This document shows positions 28,102 through 37,198 of a stretch of 64,000 bases of DNA, piece by piece (within the stretch, counting starts at the first letter, position 1; every line of letters begins with the position of its first letter). Where the stretch lies: contig LSIG01000176.1 of NCBI GenBank assembly GCA_001556125.1, positions 11,791 through 75,790 of the forward strand, given 5' to 3'. The position numbers and the translations under genes were made by a program. Source of the DNA: Rhizobiales bacterium CCH10-E5. Its GTDB lineage: Bacteria; Pseudomonadota; Alphaproteobacteria; Rhizobiales; Beijerinckiaceae. Under the pieces are notes generated by a model, which had not been told where the DNA came from, did not search any database, and saw nothing but the letters and a program-made list of their open reading frames with translations.

Positions 28102-29190
28102 ATGCTGACCTTCCAGCCCGGCATCCAGCCCGACCACTGCATCCAGGCCTTCGTCGAGGCGGGGGCGATCCGCCTCGCCCAGCCGCCGGCCGAAGGACAG
28201 ATCCAGCCCGCCAGCCTCGATCTGCGCCTGGGGGAGAAGGCTTATCGCGTCCGCGCCAGCTTCCTGCCGGGGCCGGACCGGACGGTCAGGCGCCGGCTCG
28301 ATGAGCTCGCCTTGCACGAGATCGACCTGACCCGCGGCGCTGTGCTGGAGACGGGCTGCGTCTACATCGCCGAGCTGATGGAGGGGCTGAAGCTCCCCGC
28401 CGGCCTGCGGGCGGCGGCCAACCCGAAGAGCTCGACCGGCCGGCTCGACGTCTTCACCCGCGTCATCACCGACCGCGCCCGCGAATTCGATCTGGTCGAG
28501 GACGGCTATGAGGGGCCGCTCTTCATCGAGATCTCGCCGCGCACCTTCCCGGTGCTGGTGCGCTCGGGCTCGCGCCTCTCGCAGATCCGCTTCCGCGCCG
28601 GCGAGAGCCGGCTCGACGACCGGGCGCTCGGCGAGCTGCACCAGCGCGAGACGCTGGTCACGGCGGCCGAGCCCTCCTTCCAGGGCGGCGTCGCCGTCAG
28701 CGTCGATCTCTCGGGCTTCGGCGGGTTGATCGGCTATCGCGGCAAGCACTACACCGCGCTGATCGACGTCGACCGCGTCGGCGCCTACCGCGCCTCCGAG
28801 TTTTGGGAGCCGATCCCCAGCGACGGCTCGCGCGCGCTCATCCTCGATCCCGGCCAGTTCTACATCCTCGCCTCGAAGGAGGCCGTGCATGTCCCGCCGG
28901 ATTATGCCGCGGAGATGACGCCCTTCGACGCGCTGGTCGGCGAATTCCGCGTGCATTACGCCGGTTTCTTCGACCCCGGCTTCGGCCATAGCGGGGCCGG
29001 CGGGCAGGGCGCGCGCGCCGTGCTCGAGGTGCGCTCGCGCGACGTGCCCTTCATCATCGAGGACGGCCAGATCGTCGGCCGGCTGGTCTATGAGGCGATG
29101 GCGAGCCGTCCCGCCGCGCTCTACGGCGCCGGGCTGAAGTCGAACTATCAGGGCCAGGCGCTGAAGCTCTCCAAGCATTTCCACGACTGA
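28102..29190 (+). CDS. dcd: 2'-deoxycytidine 5'-triphosphate deaminase, double-domain form
   Basis: The 362-aa protein is about twice the length of E. coli Dcd (193 aa). The first half has IQPASLDLRLGEKAYRVRAS and the nucleotide-binding NPKSSTGRLDVFTRV. The second half repeats the fold with PFDALVGEFRVHYAGFFDPG, then VLEVRSRDVPFIIEDGQIVG and LVYEAMA. This fused form is known in alphaproteobacteria. It deaminates dCTP to dUTP, feeding dTMP synthesis. It is a monocistronic gene just upstream of tRNA-Gly. Confidence 0.93.
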   Translation: MLTFQPGIQPDHCIQAFVEAGAIRLAQPPAEGQIQPASLDLRLGEKAYRVRASFLPGPDRTVRRRLDELALHEIDLTRGAVLETGCVYIAELMEGLKLPAGLRAAANPKSSTGRLDVFTRVITDRAREFDLVEDGYEGPLFIEISPRTFPVLVRSGSRLSQIRFRAGESRLDDRALGELHQRETLVTAAEPSFQGGVAVSVDLSGFGGLIGYRGKHYTALIDVDRVGAYRASEFWEPIPSDGSRALILDPGQFYILASKEAVHVPPDYAAEMTPFDALVGEFRVHYAGFFDPGFGHSGAGGQGARAVLEVRSRDVPFIIEDGQIVGRLVYEAMASRPAALYGAGLKSNYQGQALKLSKHFHD

Positions 29191-29301
29191 GCCCGGCCCT
29201 TCGCGTTGCGCGGCACCGCCCGCGATTCCCGGATGACACCCGCCGCAGCAGGCGCTATGAACGTGCTGCTTCGCGCCGCCTCACGGGCCGCTGCGACGCA
29301 T

Positions 29302-29376
29302 GCGGGCGTAGTTCAGTGGTAGAACGTCAGCTTCCCAAGCTGAATGTCGTCGGTTCGATCCCGATCGCCCGCTCCA
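29302..29376 (+). tRNA. tRNA-Gly (anticodon CCC)
   Basis: The cloverleaf is complete. The acceptor GCGGGCG/CGCCCGC has T as discriminator and an encoded CCA. The D arm is GTTC/GAAC around AGTGGTA. The anticodon stem TCAGC/GCTGA closes the loop TTCCCAA, giving CCC. The T arm is GTCGG/CCGAT around TTCGATC. It reads GGG codons, which are frequent at this GC content. Confidence 0.96.
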
Positions 29377-29440
29377 ACATCCTCTCCTGACGATCTGCGA
29401 TGAAGCGCTGCCGGCGACCGGCTGAGCCGGCCCCCGCTCG

Positions 29441-31141
29441 TTACAGCAGGGTCCGCAGCTCTTCCTTCTTGACCTTGCCGGTGGCCGTCATCGGGAGGGC
29501 CTTCACCAGCCGGATCTCGGGCACCTTGTAGCCAGCCATGCGCTCGCGGCACCAGGCCGAGAGCGCGGCTTCGTCCAGTCCCATCGCCTGTTCGCCGAGT
29601 GCAATGAAGGCGACCGGCACCTGCCCGCGCTCGGCGTCCTCGCGTCCGATCACGCCCGATCCCGAAATGTCGGGATGCTGGCCGAGCATGGCCTCGATCT
29701 CGGCCGGGAAGACGCTCATGCCCTTGACCTTGAGCATCTCCTTGCGGCGCCCGAGAAAGTGCAGATAGCCCTGCTCGTCGATGACACCGATGTCGCCCGT
29801 ATGCAGGAAGCCGTTGCGGATCGCCTCGGCGCTGGCTTCGGGCTTGTTCCAGTAGCCCTTGAACAGCGAAGGCGTGCGCACGCAGATTTCGCCGGTCTCG
29901 CCCAACGGCATCAGCGCGCCGCTGTCGAAATCGCAGATCTTGAAATCGGTGCCGGGCACCGGCAGACCGACGAAGACCGGCTGCGACAGCAGGTCGAAAT
30001 TGTCCTGCTGCATGCCGATGGTGAAGCTGTCCATCGTGTGGGTTTCGGTCATCCCCCAGGCGGCCTCGATCATGTCGGCCCCCGTCAGTGCCCGCCAGCG
30101 GGCCCTAAAATCCGGATTGAGCTTCTTCACGAAGGACGAGACGCGCACCTTGCGCAGCGAGGTCAGGTCGAAGGAGGGCGTCCGGGGGTGGTCGAGAATT
30201 TCCACCGCGTTATCGACGAGCAGATAGGCGAAGCTCGCCTTGTGGCGCTCCACCGCCGTCATGAAGCCCACCGCATCCCAGCGTGCCATCAAAACGAGGG
30301 TCGCGCCCGCGACGAGTGGAAAGAGCAGCCCGGTGTCCTCGCCGGCGATCCAGAAGATCGGTACGAAATTCAGCACCACATCGTCGGGCGAGAGCTGGAA
30401 GCTCGCCGCCAGGGATGTTCCTGCGGTGTAGAGCATGTCGCGCTGGGTGTGGATGCAGCCCTTCGGCATGCCCGTCGTGCCGCCGGTATAGTTCAGCGCG
30501 GCGACCGCATCGAGATCCGGCGCGAAGGCGGGAGCCGGCGCCGTCACCCAGGCCAGCGCCGGCAGCAGATCGATGGCATCCTCGCAGGCGACTTTGGGCT
30601 GCAGCAGCGCCGGGGGCAGAGGAAAGCTCGGTTCCGCGGGCAGCATCTCGGCGAAACTCGTCACGAAGACGGATTCGACCTGCGTCCGGTCGCGCACCTG
30701 CCGGAGCGGTGGCATCAGGCTGTCGAGGCAGAGAATGGCCCGCGCGCCCGTATCGTTGAGTTCATAGGCGAGTTCGGCTTCGCGAAACATCGGGTTTACG
30801 GGCACATGCACCGCACCGAGCTTGAGGATGCCGAAGAAGGCCAGGATGAATTGCGGGCAGTTCGGCAGATAGACCGCCACCCGGTCTCCCGGCCGCACGC
30901 CATGTTCGTGCAGCAGCCCCGCGAAGCGCTCGCTCAGATCGTCGAGTTCGCGATAGGTGATGGTGCGCCCGTAGAAGATGCAGGCTGGCTTGTCGGGCTG
31001 GCGCCGAGCCCATTCGCGCAGATGGTCGCTGATCGCGATGGTGCCGAGGGGGTAATGTGGCTTGCGAGCGATCCCAGGCGGCCATGCCGCACCCTGAAGC
31101 TCACGCAGGCGTTCGAAATAGGCGGCTTCATCGGTGCTCAT
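29441..31141 (-). CDS. AMP-dependent acyl-CoA synthetase/ligase
   Basis: The 566-aa ANL-superfamily enzyme activates a carboxylate as acyl-AMP and passes it to CoA. Motifs in order are the P-loop NYTGGTTGMPKG, AAWGMTETH (A5), FKGYWNKPEAS, LHTGDIG with the ribose-binding Asp, GRRKEMLKVKGMSVFP (A8 hinge) and MTATGKVKKEEL with the A10 catalytic Lys. The acyl-binding region does not identify the substrate; likeness to CaiC-like and medium/long-chain fatty-acid ligases is general. It lies alone on the minus strand, downstream of the stress-protein terminator. Confidence 0.9.
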   Translation of the reverse strand: MSTDEAAYFERLRELQGAAWPPGIARKPHYPLGTIAISDHLREWARRQPDKPACIFYGRTITYRELDDLSERFAGLLHEHGVRPGDRVAVYLPNCPQFILAFFGILKLGAVHVPVNPMFREAELAYELNDTGARAILCLDSLMPPLRQVRDRTQVESVFVTSFAEMLPAEPSFPLPPALLQPKVACEDAIDLLPALAWVTAPAPAFAPDLDAVAALNYTGGTTGMPKGCIHTQRDMLYTAGTSLAASFQLSPDDVVLNFVPIFWIAGEDTGLLFPLVAGATLVLMARWDAVGFMTAVERHKASFAYLLVDNAVEILDHPRTPSFDLTSLRKVRVSSFVKKLNPDFRARWRALTGADMIEAAWGMTETHTMDSFTIGMQQDNFDLLSQPVFVGLPVPGTDFKICDFDSGALMPLGETGEICVRTPSLFKGYWNKPEASAEAIRNGFLHTGDIGVIDEQGYLHFLGRRKEMLKVKGMSVFPAEIEAMLGQHPDISGSGVIGREDAERGQVPVAFIALGEQAMGLDEAALSAWCRERMAGYKVPEIRLVKALPMTATGKVKKEELRTLL

Positions 31142-31291
31142 CGTCGGGTCGGCTTGCCTGTCTGCCGCCCATCAGGAGACCTGCCCTCATGATGGTCCTG
31201 GCAAAAGGCGAGGGTAGCGGCGGCTTCGCCCGGCGCAAGGCCGCCGGCTCTGCGTTTTCGTGCCGACAGGTGCCTGTACGGCGTTCCCATA

Positions 31292-31325
31292 CAAAAAACC
31301 TCCGGGGCGCGAGCCCCGGAGGTTG
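31292..31325 (-). terminator. Rho-independent terminator of the stress-protein gene
   Basis: Read on the minus strand, the stem AACCTCCGGGGC / GCCCCGGAGGTT, with a short TCGC loop, runs straight into TTTTTT. It begins about 20 bp after the stop of the 31347-31889 gene. Confidence 0.9.
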
Positions 31326-31346
31326 TCGTCGTGATCGGATGCGAGA

Positions 31347-31889
31347 TCAGATCACCGGCGCGGTGGCGCGGTAGGGCTCGGCCTTCTCGTCGAAGCGCGA
31401 CCAGCCTTCCTGGCGATACTGGGCGAGGCGAGCGTCGCGATCGATCGGCGTGGCGCCATCCATGATCGCTTCGGCGGCCGGGACCTGCGACTCGCTCGTC
31501 TTGACCGAGACGACGCTGCCGCCGCGACGCACGGTCTCGGCATAATAATGCGCATCCTCCTCGTCCACGCCGGCATTGATGAAGGAGCCGACGAGGCCGC
31601 CGGCGGCGGCGCCGGCAACGGCGCCGGCCGCGGTCGCGGCGAGCCAGCCCGCCGCGACGACCGGGCCGATGCCCGGAATGGCGAGCATGCCGAGCCCGGC
31701 CAGCAGACCGGCGGCGCCGCCGACGCCGGCGCCGATGCCGGCGCCCTCGGCGGCGTTGCTCTCTTCGCCGCGCTCACTGCGGCCGACGAGGCTGATGTCC
31801 GAGGCCGGAATGCCGGCCGTCTCGAGCTTCTCGACCACATCTGCGGCGATGGCGTAGCTGTCATAGGAACGGGTGATGGTGCGGGTCAT
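31347..31889 (-). CDS. YflT-like general stress protein with glycine-zipper region
   Basis: The 180-aa protein begins with a small alpha/beta domain (ITRSYDSYAIAADVVEKLET, then GIPASDISLVGR) like the 'heat induced stress protein YflT' domain. A long Gly/Ala-rich hydrophobic segment follows (about 50-105, with GIGAGVGGAAGLLAGLGML and AGAAAGGLVGSFINAGV), of the glycine-zipper kind that can insert in membranes. The C-terminal half has HYYAETVRRGGSVVSVKT and ends with a DARLAQYRQEGWSRFDE tail. No enzymatic function is evident. The start at 31889 is the first Met of the domain. Confidence 0.82.
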   Translation of the reverse strand: MTRTITRSYDSYAIAADVVEKLETAGIPASDISLVGRSERGEESNAAEGAGIGAGVGGAAGLLAGLGMLAIPGIGPVVAAGWLAATAAGAVAGAAAGGLVGSFINAGVDEEDAHYYAETVRRGGSVVSVKTSESQVPAAEAIMDGATPIDRDARLAQYRQEGWSRFDEKAEPYRATAPVI

Positions 31890-31923
31890 GATGACCTCCG
31901 AGCAAGCAGGTGGATGGGAAGGA

Positions 31924-32223
31924 TCAGTTGCGGACGATGTTGCCGCGATAGTCGACGGAGACGTTGACCTTCGCGCCGGCATGGGTGGCCATGCCCTTCC
32001 AGACGCCGTTCTCGTCCTTCTTCAGGCTGGAGACATTCGAATAGCCATTGGCTTCGAGCCGGCTCTTGGCCTGCCCCTCGGTGAAGCTGTTGGCACCGGG
32101 CAGCGGCGCGTTCTTGTCGGCTTCCGCCTTTGGCGCGGGCATGGGCGAGGTCGTCGAGGTCTGCGCTAGGGCGCCGAACGAGGTCGCCGAGACGATCATC
32201 GTCGCGATGAGCAGCTTCTTCAT
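31924..32223 (-). CDS. Small periplasmic PepSY-like protein
   Basis: The 99-aa protein has a signal peptide (MKKLLIATMIVSATSFGALA). The mature part is a single small domain: FTEGQAKSRLEANGYSNVSS, then LKKDENGVWKG and KVNVSVDYRGNIVRN. The pattern of an amphipathic helix, a turn and a GVW(K)G-type strand pair resembles PepSY/BLUF-associated secreted proteins common in Hyphomicrobiales. Function is unknown. It sits 34 bp upstream of the YflT-like gene on the same strand, and the two may share a stress-responsive transcript. Confidence 0.8.
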   Translation of the reverse strand: MKKLLIATMIVSATSFGALAQTSTTSPMPAPKAEADKNAPLPGANSFTEGQAKSRLEANGYSNVSSLKKDENGVWKGMATHAGAKVNVSVDYRGNIVRN

Positions 32224-32422
32224 GGGTAGGGTCTCCGTGAGGCAGGGCGGCCCGAGGCCGCTGATGCTCAAAGAAACGGCAAGCTGGGGCGAACGTTCCC
32301 GAAATAACCCCGGCCGCCCGACGGAACCGGATCGCCCTGCCGCCGTTCGCGAGCGTCCTGCGCCGAGCCATGCGGCGCGGAGGACGCTTCCGGCGAGCGT
32401 CCCGGAGCGCTATATCCGCTGA

Positions 32423-32608
32423 ATGAGCCCCCTCGAGACCGGACAGACGGACAGTGCCGCGGCCGACCCCGCACCGTCGCGGCTCGGCATCGCACTGCTC
32501 TGCGGCGGCGCCCTGACGCTGTTCCTGGCCGGAGTGCTGCTCTGGTGGCGCGAGGGCGCCCGTCTTTTCACCGACGGCCTCATCGCCGCCATCGTCGCCT
32601 GTTTCTGA
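32423..32608 (+). CDS. Small single-helix membrane protein
   Basis: The 61-aa frame has a polar head (MSPLETGQTDSAAADPAPS) and one strong membrane helix, LGIALLCGGALTLFLAGVLL, followed by WWREGARLFTDGLIAAIVACF, which could form a second short helix. It is co-oriented with and 45 bp upstream of the SCO gene. I do not recognise a family. The clear hydrophobic pattern and position favour a real gene, but its small size keeps this tentative. Confidence 0.5.
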   Translation: MSPLETGQTDSAAADPAPSRLGIALLCGGALTLFLAGVLLWWREGARLFTDGLIAAIVACF

Positions 32609-32653
32609 GGCGCAACGCCGCGCCGCTCCCAGGCTCCCGACAGGACCGCTCCC

Positions 32654-33247
32654 GTGAACCGCCGTCTCATCCTGCCTCTCGTCGTCTTCCTCGCCGGCGC
32701 GCTCGTCCTCGCCGCTGCCGCCATCATCACCTTCGCCCCGAGCCGGCAGGGTGCCTCCGGCACGGGTACGGCGAGCGTCGGAGGGCCGTTCACCCTGACG
32801 ACACAGGAGGGTCGGTCGCTGACCGATAAGGATCTGCAGGGCGCCCCCTTCCTCGTCTTCTTCGGCTTCACCCACTGCCCGGACATCTGCCCGACCAAGC
32901 TCTTCGAGATATCGGAGGTGCTGCGCGCGGCCGGGCCGAAGGGAGAGAAGCTGCGCGCGCTCTTCGTCACGGTCGATCCCGAGCGCGATACGCCCGAGAT
33001 CATGAAGAGCTATCTCGGCTCCTTCGATCCGCGCATCGTCGGGCTGAGCGGCGACAGGCCGGCCATCGACGCCATGATCCGGGCCTATCGCGCCTACGCC
33101 CGCAAGGTCCCGCTCCAGGGCGACGATTACACCATGGACCACACTGCGCTGGTCTATCTGATGGGCAAGGATGGCCGCTTCATCGGCGCCTTCAATGTCG
33201 AACAGCCGCCGGCGCAGGCGGCCCAGGAATGGCTGCGTCACCTCTAG
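32654..33247 (+). CDS. SCO1/SenC-family copper-binding protein
   Basis: The 197-aa thioredoxin-fold protein is anchored by one N-terminal helix (about 7-28) and faces the periplasm. The copper ligands are intact: Cys75 and Cys79 in HCPDICP and His163 in MDHTALVYL. The redox-fold stretches FLVFFGFTHCPDICPTK and LFVTVDPERDTPEIM are diagnostic. SCO proteins deliver Cu to the CuA site of cytochrome c oxidase; no cox gene is nearby. The start is GTG at 32654. Its last 56 bp overlap the 3' end of the opposing glycosyltransferase gene. Confidence 0.93.
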   Translation: MNRRLILPLVVFLAGALVLAAAAIITFAPSRQGASGTGTASVGGPFTLTTQEGRSLTDKDLQGAPFLVFFGFTHCPDICPTKLFEISEVLRAAGPKGEKLRALFVTVDPERDTPEIMKSYLGSFDPRIVGLSGDRPAIDAMIRAYRAYARKVPLQGDDYTMDHTALVYLMGKDGRFIGAFNVEQPPAQAAQEWLRHL

Positions 33248-35123
33248 CGCCGCCGGGTTCGGCGAGCGGCGCGCGCCGCCGTGCCAGACCATGGGTCGTC
33301 TTGTTCCAGGTAAAGCGGCGCGCCCGGTACTCGTGCAGCGCCATCCAGGCCGCGATGCAGACGAGCCCATAGTAGAACGGCAGCAGGGGGAGCAGCAGCA
33401 GCAGCTTCGGTGAACCGCGCCGCAGCGCGCCCAGCGCAGGGGGCAGGAACAGCGCGACGGCTCCGAACAGCCAGACCCCGACCGCCAGCGCCGAGGCCAC
33501 GCTGCCGAAGACATGCGTCGGCGCGAAGAGGGAGCCCTCGCGCCAGGCCAGAAAGGCGGCCACCGCAAAGACCGGATAGGCCAGCGCGGTGACGATCGTC
33601 CCCAATCCGAGCGAGAGGAAGGCGAAGCTGGCCGGCGGGCCGGCCTCGCGCAGCATCCTCAGCGGCGCGCGCGAATGCGTCACCAGCGTCTGCATGTAGC
33701 CCTTGATCCAGCGCGAGCGCTGCTTCAGCCAGGCCCGCAGCGTCAGCGGGGCCTCCTCGCGCGTCTGCGAGGGCAGATCGCCCATGCGGTAGCCGGCCCG
33801 CGCCAGCCTGACGCCGAGATCGGCATCCTCGGTCACGTTCCAGGCGTCCCAGCCGCCGACCGCCCGCAACGCGCCGGTGCGGAAATGATTGGAGGTGCCG
33901 CCCAGCATGATCGGCAGACCCGCGCGCAGCAGGCCGGGGTTCAGCACCTCGAAGAGCCCGGCATATTCCAGCGCGAACAGGGCTGGCAGCAATCCCTCTT
34001 CCGGATGGTCGATCACCAGCCGGGCCTGCAGGCAGGCGAGATCCTCCGGGGCCCGCAGGAAGCGCGCCGCCGCCATCCGCAGCTGCTGCGGATCCGGAAT
34101 GTCCTCGGCGTCGAAGATCGTGAACAATGCGCCGCGGGCCTCGATCAAGGCGAGGTTCAGTGCCCTCGGCTTGGTCCGCGGTTCGCCTGGAGGCACGATC
34201 GTCACCGCGATCTGCGGCGGCAGCGCGATCCGCGCCAAGGCGCGTTGCATGCCGAGGTCGTCCGCCTCGATCAGCAGGCGGATGTCGAGCTTCGCCGGCG
34301 GATAGTCGAGCTTGCGGAGCGCGGCGAGCATCTGCTCCAGCACCTCCTCCTCCCGGAAGAGCGGGATCGCGACCGTGTAGACGGGCAGGCGGCTGTCGTC
34401 GACACGCCAGCGATGCTGGCGCCAGAGATCGGGAAGAGGTTGCTCGATCGCCGCTCCCAGCCGCAGCAGGATCAGCCCGAGAAAGAGCGGCCCCAGCAGC
34501 AGCGCCACCGCGAAGAAGGTTTCGAGCGGCGCGACCACCGCGCCGGCGAGGACGGCCGCCGCCGCAAGGGTCGCGGCGATCCGCTGGCCGCGGCTCGAGC
34601 CGGTCCTGGCGCTGTCGCGTGCGAGGCCGGGCGCATCGAGATTGGCGGCGCGAAGCGCGAGCCTGTCCGCATTGGCTTCGCGCAGCGCGGCATGGAAGCG
34701 TCGCGGCGTCACCACGGCGACATCGTCGCGCCGGCGCGGCCCGGATTCGAGCATGGCACGCAGGGCCGGCCCCTCGGGGGCCATCACGAATCGCGGGCCG
34801 CTGGAGCTGTCGGAGCGAACGGGCGCGATGCCGCCGCGCAGGATCGCCTCATGCTCGCCACCCGGCCTCGGGGCGAAGGGGCCAGCGTGGAAGGGCAGGC
34901 CGAGCTCGGCCGCCAGCGCGCGGTAGTAGCTCTCCTCGTCGATCAGCCCGGCTGCGAACACCTCGCGGGCCGGCTCGCTGCGCCGGCGTTCGGCACGACG
35001 GGCAGCCTCGGCGAGCTGGACCGGCGCAATGCCCCGGCCTGCGAGAAAAGCGATCTCCACCGGCAGGCCGGCCGAAGCCGTCGCCGGACCATCCGGATGC
35101 CCCTCGTGACCGCTGCCCCCCAC
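33192..35123 (-). CDS. Membrane glycosyltransferase family 2 with MshEN-like N-terminal domain
   Basis: The 643-aa protein joins two parts. Residues about 20-85 (IAPVQLAEAARRAERRRSEP, FAAGLIDEESYYRALAAELG) look like the type II secretion/MshEN N-terminal fold, which binds c-di-GMP in some proteins. A processive-type GT2 domain follows, flanked by membrane helices: VYTVAIPLFREEEVLEQML, then FDAED as DXD, TEDADLG as the acceptor Asp, and QRSRWIKGY as the Q-x-x-R-W motif of polymerising synthases. It ends with four or more helices. This is the architecture of cellulose- or N4-receptor-type synthases. The start is GTG. It lies downstream of trpB in the position where trpA is often found. Confidence 0.85.
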   Translation of the reverse strand: MGGSGHEGHPDGPATASAGLPVEIAFLAGRGIAPVQLAEAARRAERRRSEPAREVFAAGLIDEESYYRALAAELGLPFHAGPFAPRPGGEHEAILRGGIAPVRSDSSSGPRFVMAPEGPALRAMLESGPRRRDDVAVVTPRRFHAALREANADRLALRAANLDAPGLARDSARTGSSRGQRIAATLAAAAVLAGAVVAPLETFFAVALLLGPLFLGLILLRLGAAIEQPLPDLWRQHRWRVDDSRLPVYTVAIPLFREEEVLEQMLAALRKLDYPPAKLDIRLLIEADDLGMQRALARIALPPQIAVTIVPPGEPRTKPRALNLALIEARGALFTIFDAEDIPDPQQLRMAAARFLRAPEDLACLQARLVIDHPEEGLLPALFALEYAGLFEVLNPGLLRAGLPIMLGGTSNHFRTGALRAVGGWDAWNVTEDADLGVRLARAGYRMGDLPSQTREEAPLTLRAWLKQRSRWIKGYMQTLVTHSRAPLRMLREAGPPASFAFLSLGLGTIVTALAYPVFAVAAFLAWREGSLFAPTHVFGSVASALAVGVWLFGAVALFLPPALGALRRGSPKLLLLLPLLPFYYGLVCIAAWMALHEYRARRFTWNKTTHGLARRRAPLAEPGGARGDAAIPGPPAPAAVRH

Positions 35124-35254
35124 TGGCCCGGTTCCGCCCCACGCAACGACGAGACTGCCCGCGCCTGGTTGGCCCGGGACAACTCATGGTTGCCGGATCG
35201 GAGCAGGGAGTCGAGAGGGGTGGCGCGATTTTCAGGTCGCAGCGGGTCCTCGGC

Positions 35255-36468
<1,214 letters not shown>

Positions 36469-36472
<4 letters not shown>

Positions 36473-37155
36473 GTCCGGCCTGCCTCTGCTGCTGCGGCCG
36501 CCGCGGCGCGGGCCGCGACGACGAATTCCGTGATCCGGTCGACATCCTTGACGCCGGGCGCCCGCTCCACCCCGGAGGAAACGTCGACGCCCCAGGGCCG
36601 TGCCATCGCGATGGCCTGCGCGACATTCGCCGGATCCAGCCCGCCCGATAGCATGAAGGGCGAAGTCCGGTCGAGCGCCGCCAGGATCGACCAGTCGAAG
36701 GTCCGTCCATGCCCGCCGGGATAGGCGGCGTCCTGGGGCGGCTTGGCGTCGAGCAGGATACGATCCGCGACACCTTCATAGGCGGCGAAGGCGGCGAGAT
36801 CGTGCCGGTCCGCGATGCCGAGCGCCTTGATCGCCCGCAGCCCGGTCGCGTCCCTGACGGCGCGCACCGCCTCGGGAGTCTCGCGACCATGCAGCTGCAG
36901 CCAGTCCGGCCTGACCGTCTCGACGAGGTCGCTGAGCTCGTCAAGCGGGCGGTCGACGACCAGCGCCACGATCTCGGCACGGCCGCGCGCGATCGCCGCG
37001 AGTGCCGCGGCTTGACGGGGAGGCACGAAGCGCGGGCTCTTCGGATGGAAGACGAGGCCGATCATCTCGACCCCGGCCGCCAGCGCGGCCTCCAACGTCT
37101 CGGGGGTCGAGAGGCCGCAGATCTTGATCGCGAGAGGCTGGGTGGGAGCGAACAT
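36469..37155 (-). CDS. trpF: Phosphoribosylanthranilate isomerase
   Basis: The 228-aa TIM-barrel enzyme performs the Amadori rearrangement of PRA to CdRP in tryptophan synthesis. It has [16 protein letters not shown] with the catalytic Cys, [39 protein letters not shown] with the general-acid Asp, and [12 protein letters not shown] and [16 protein letters not shown] for phosphate binding. The ATG at 37155 gives a normal N-terminus; the upstream extension overlaps the divergent TAXI gene. A Gln/Ala-rich tail overlaps the trpB start. Confidence 0.95.
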
Positions 37156-37198
37156 CCGCCCGGCTTTACACGAAGGTGATCGCTGCCGCACTTGCGAC

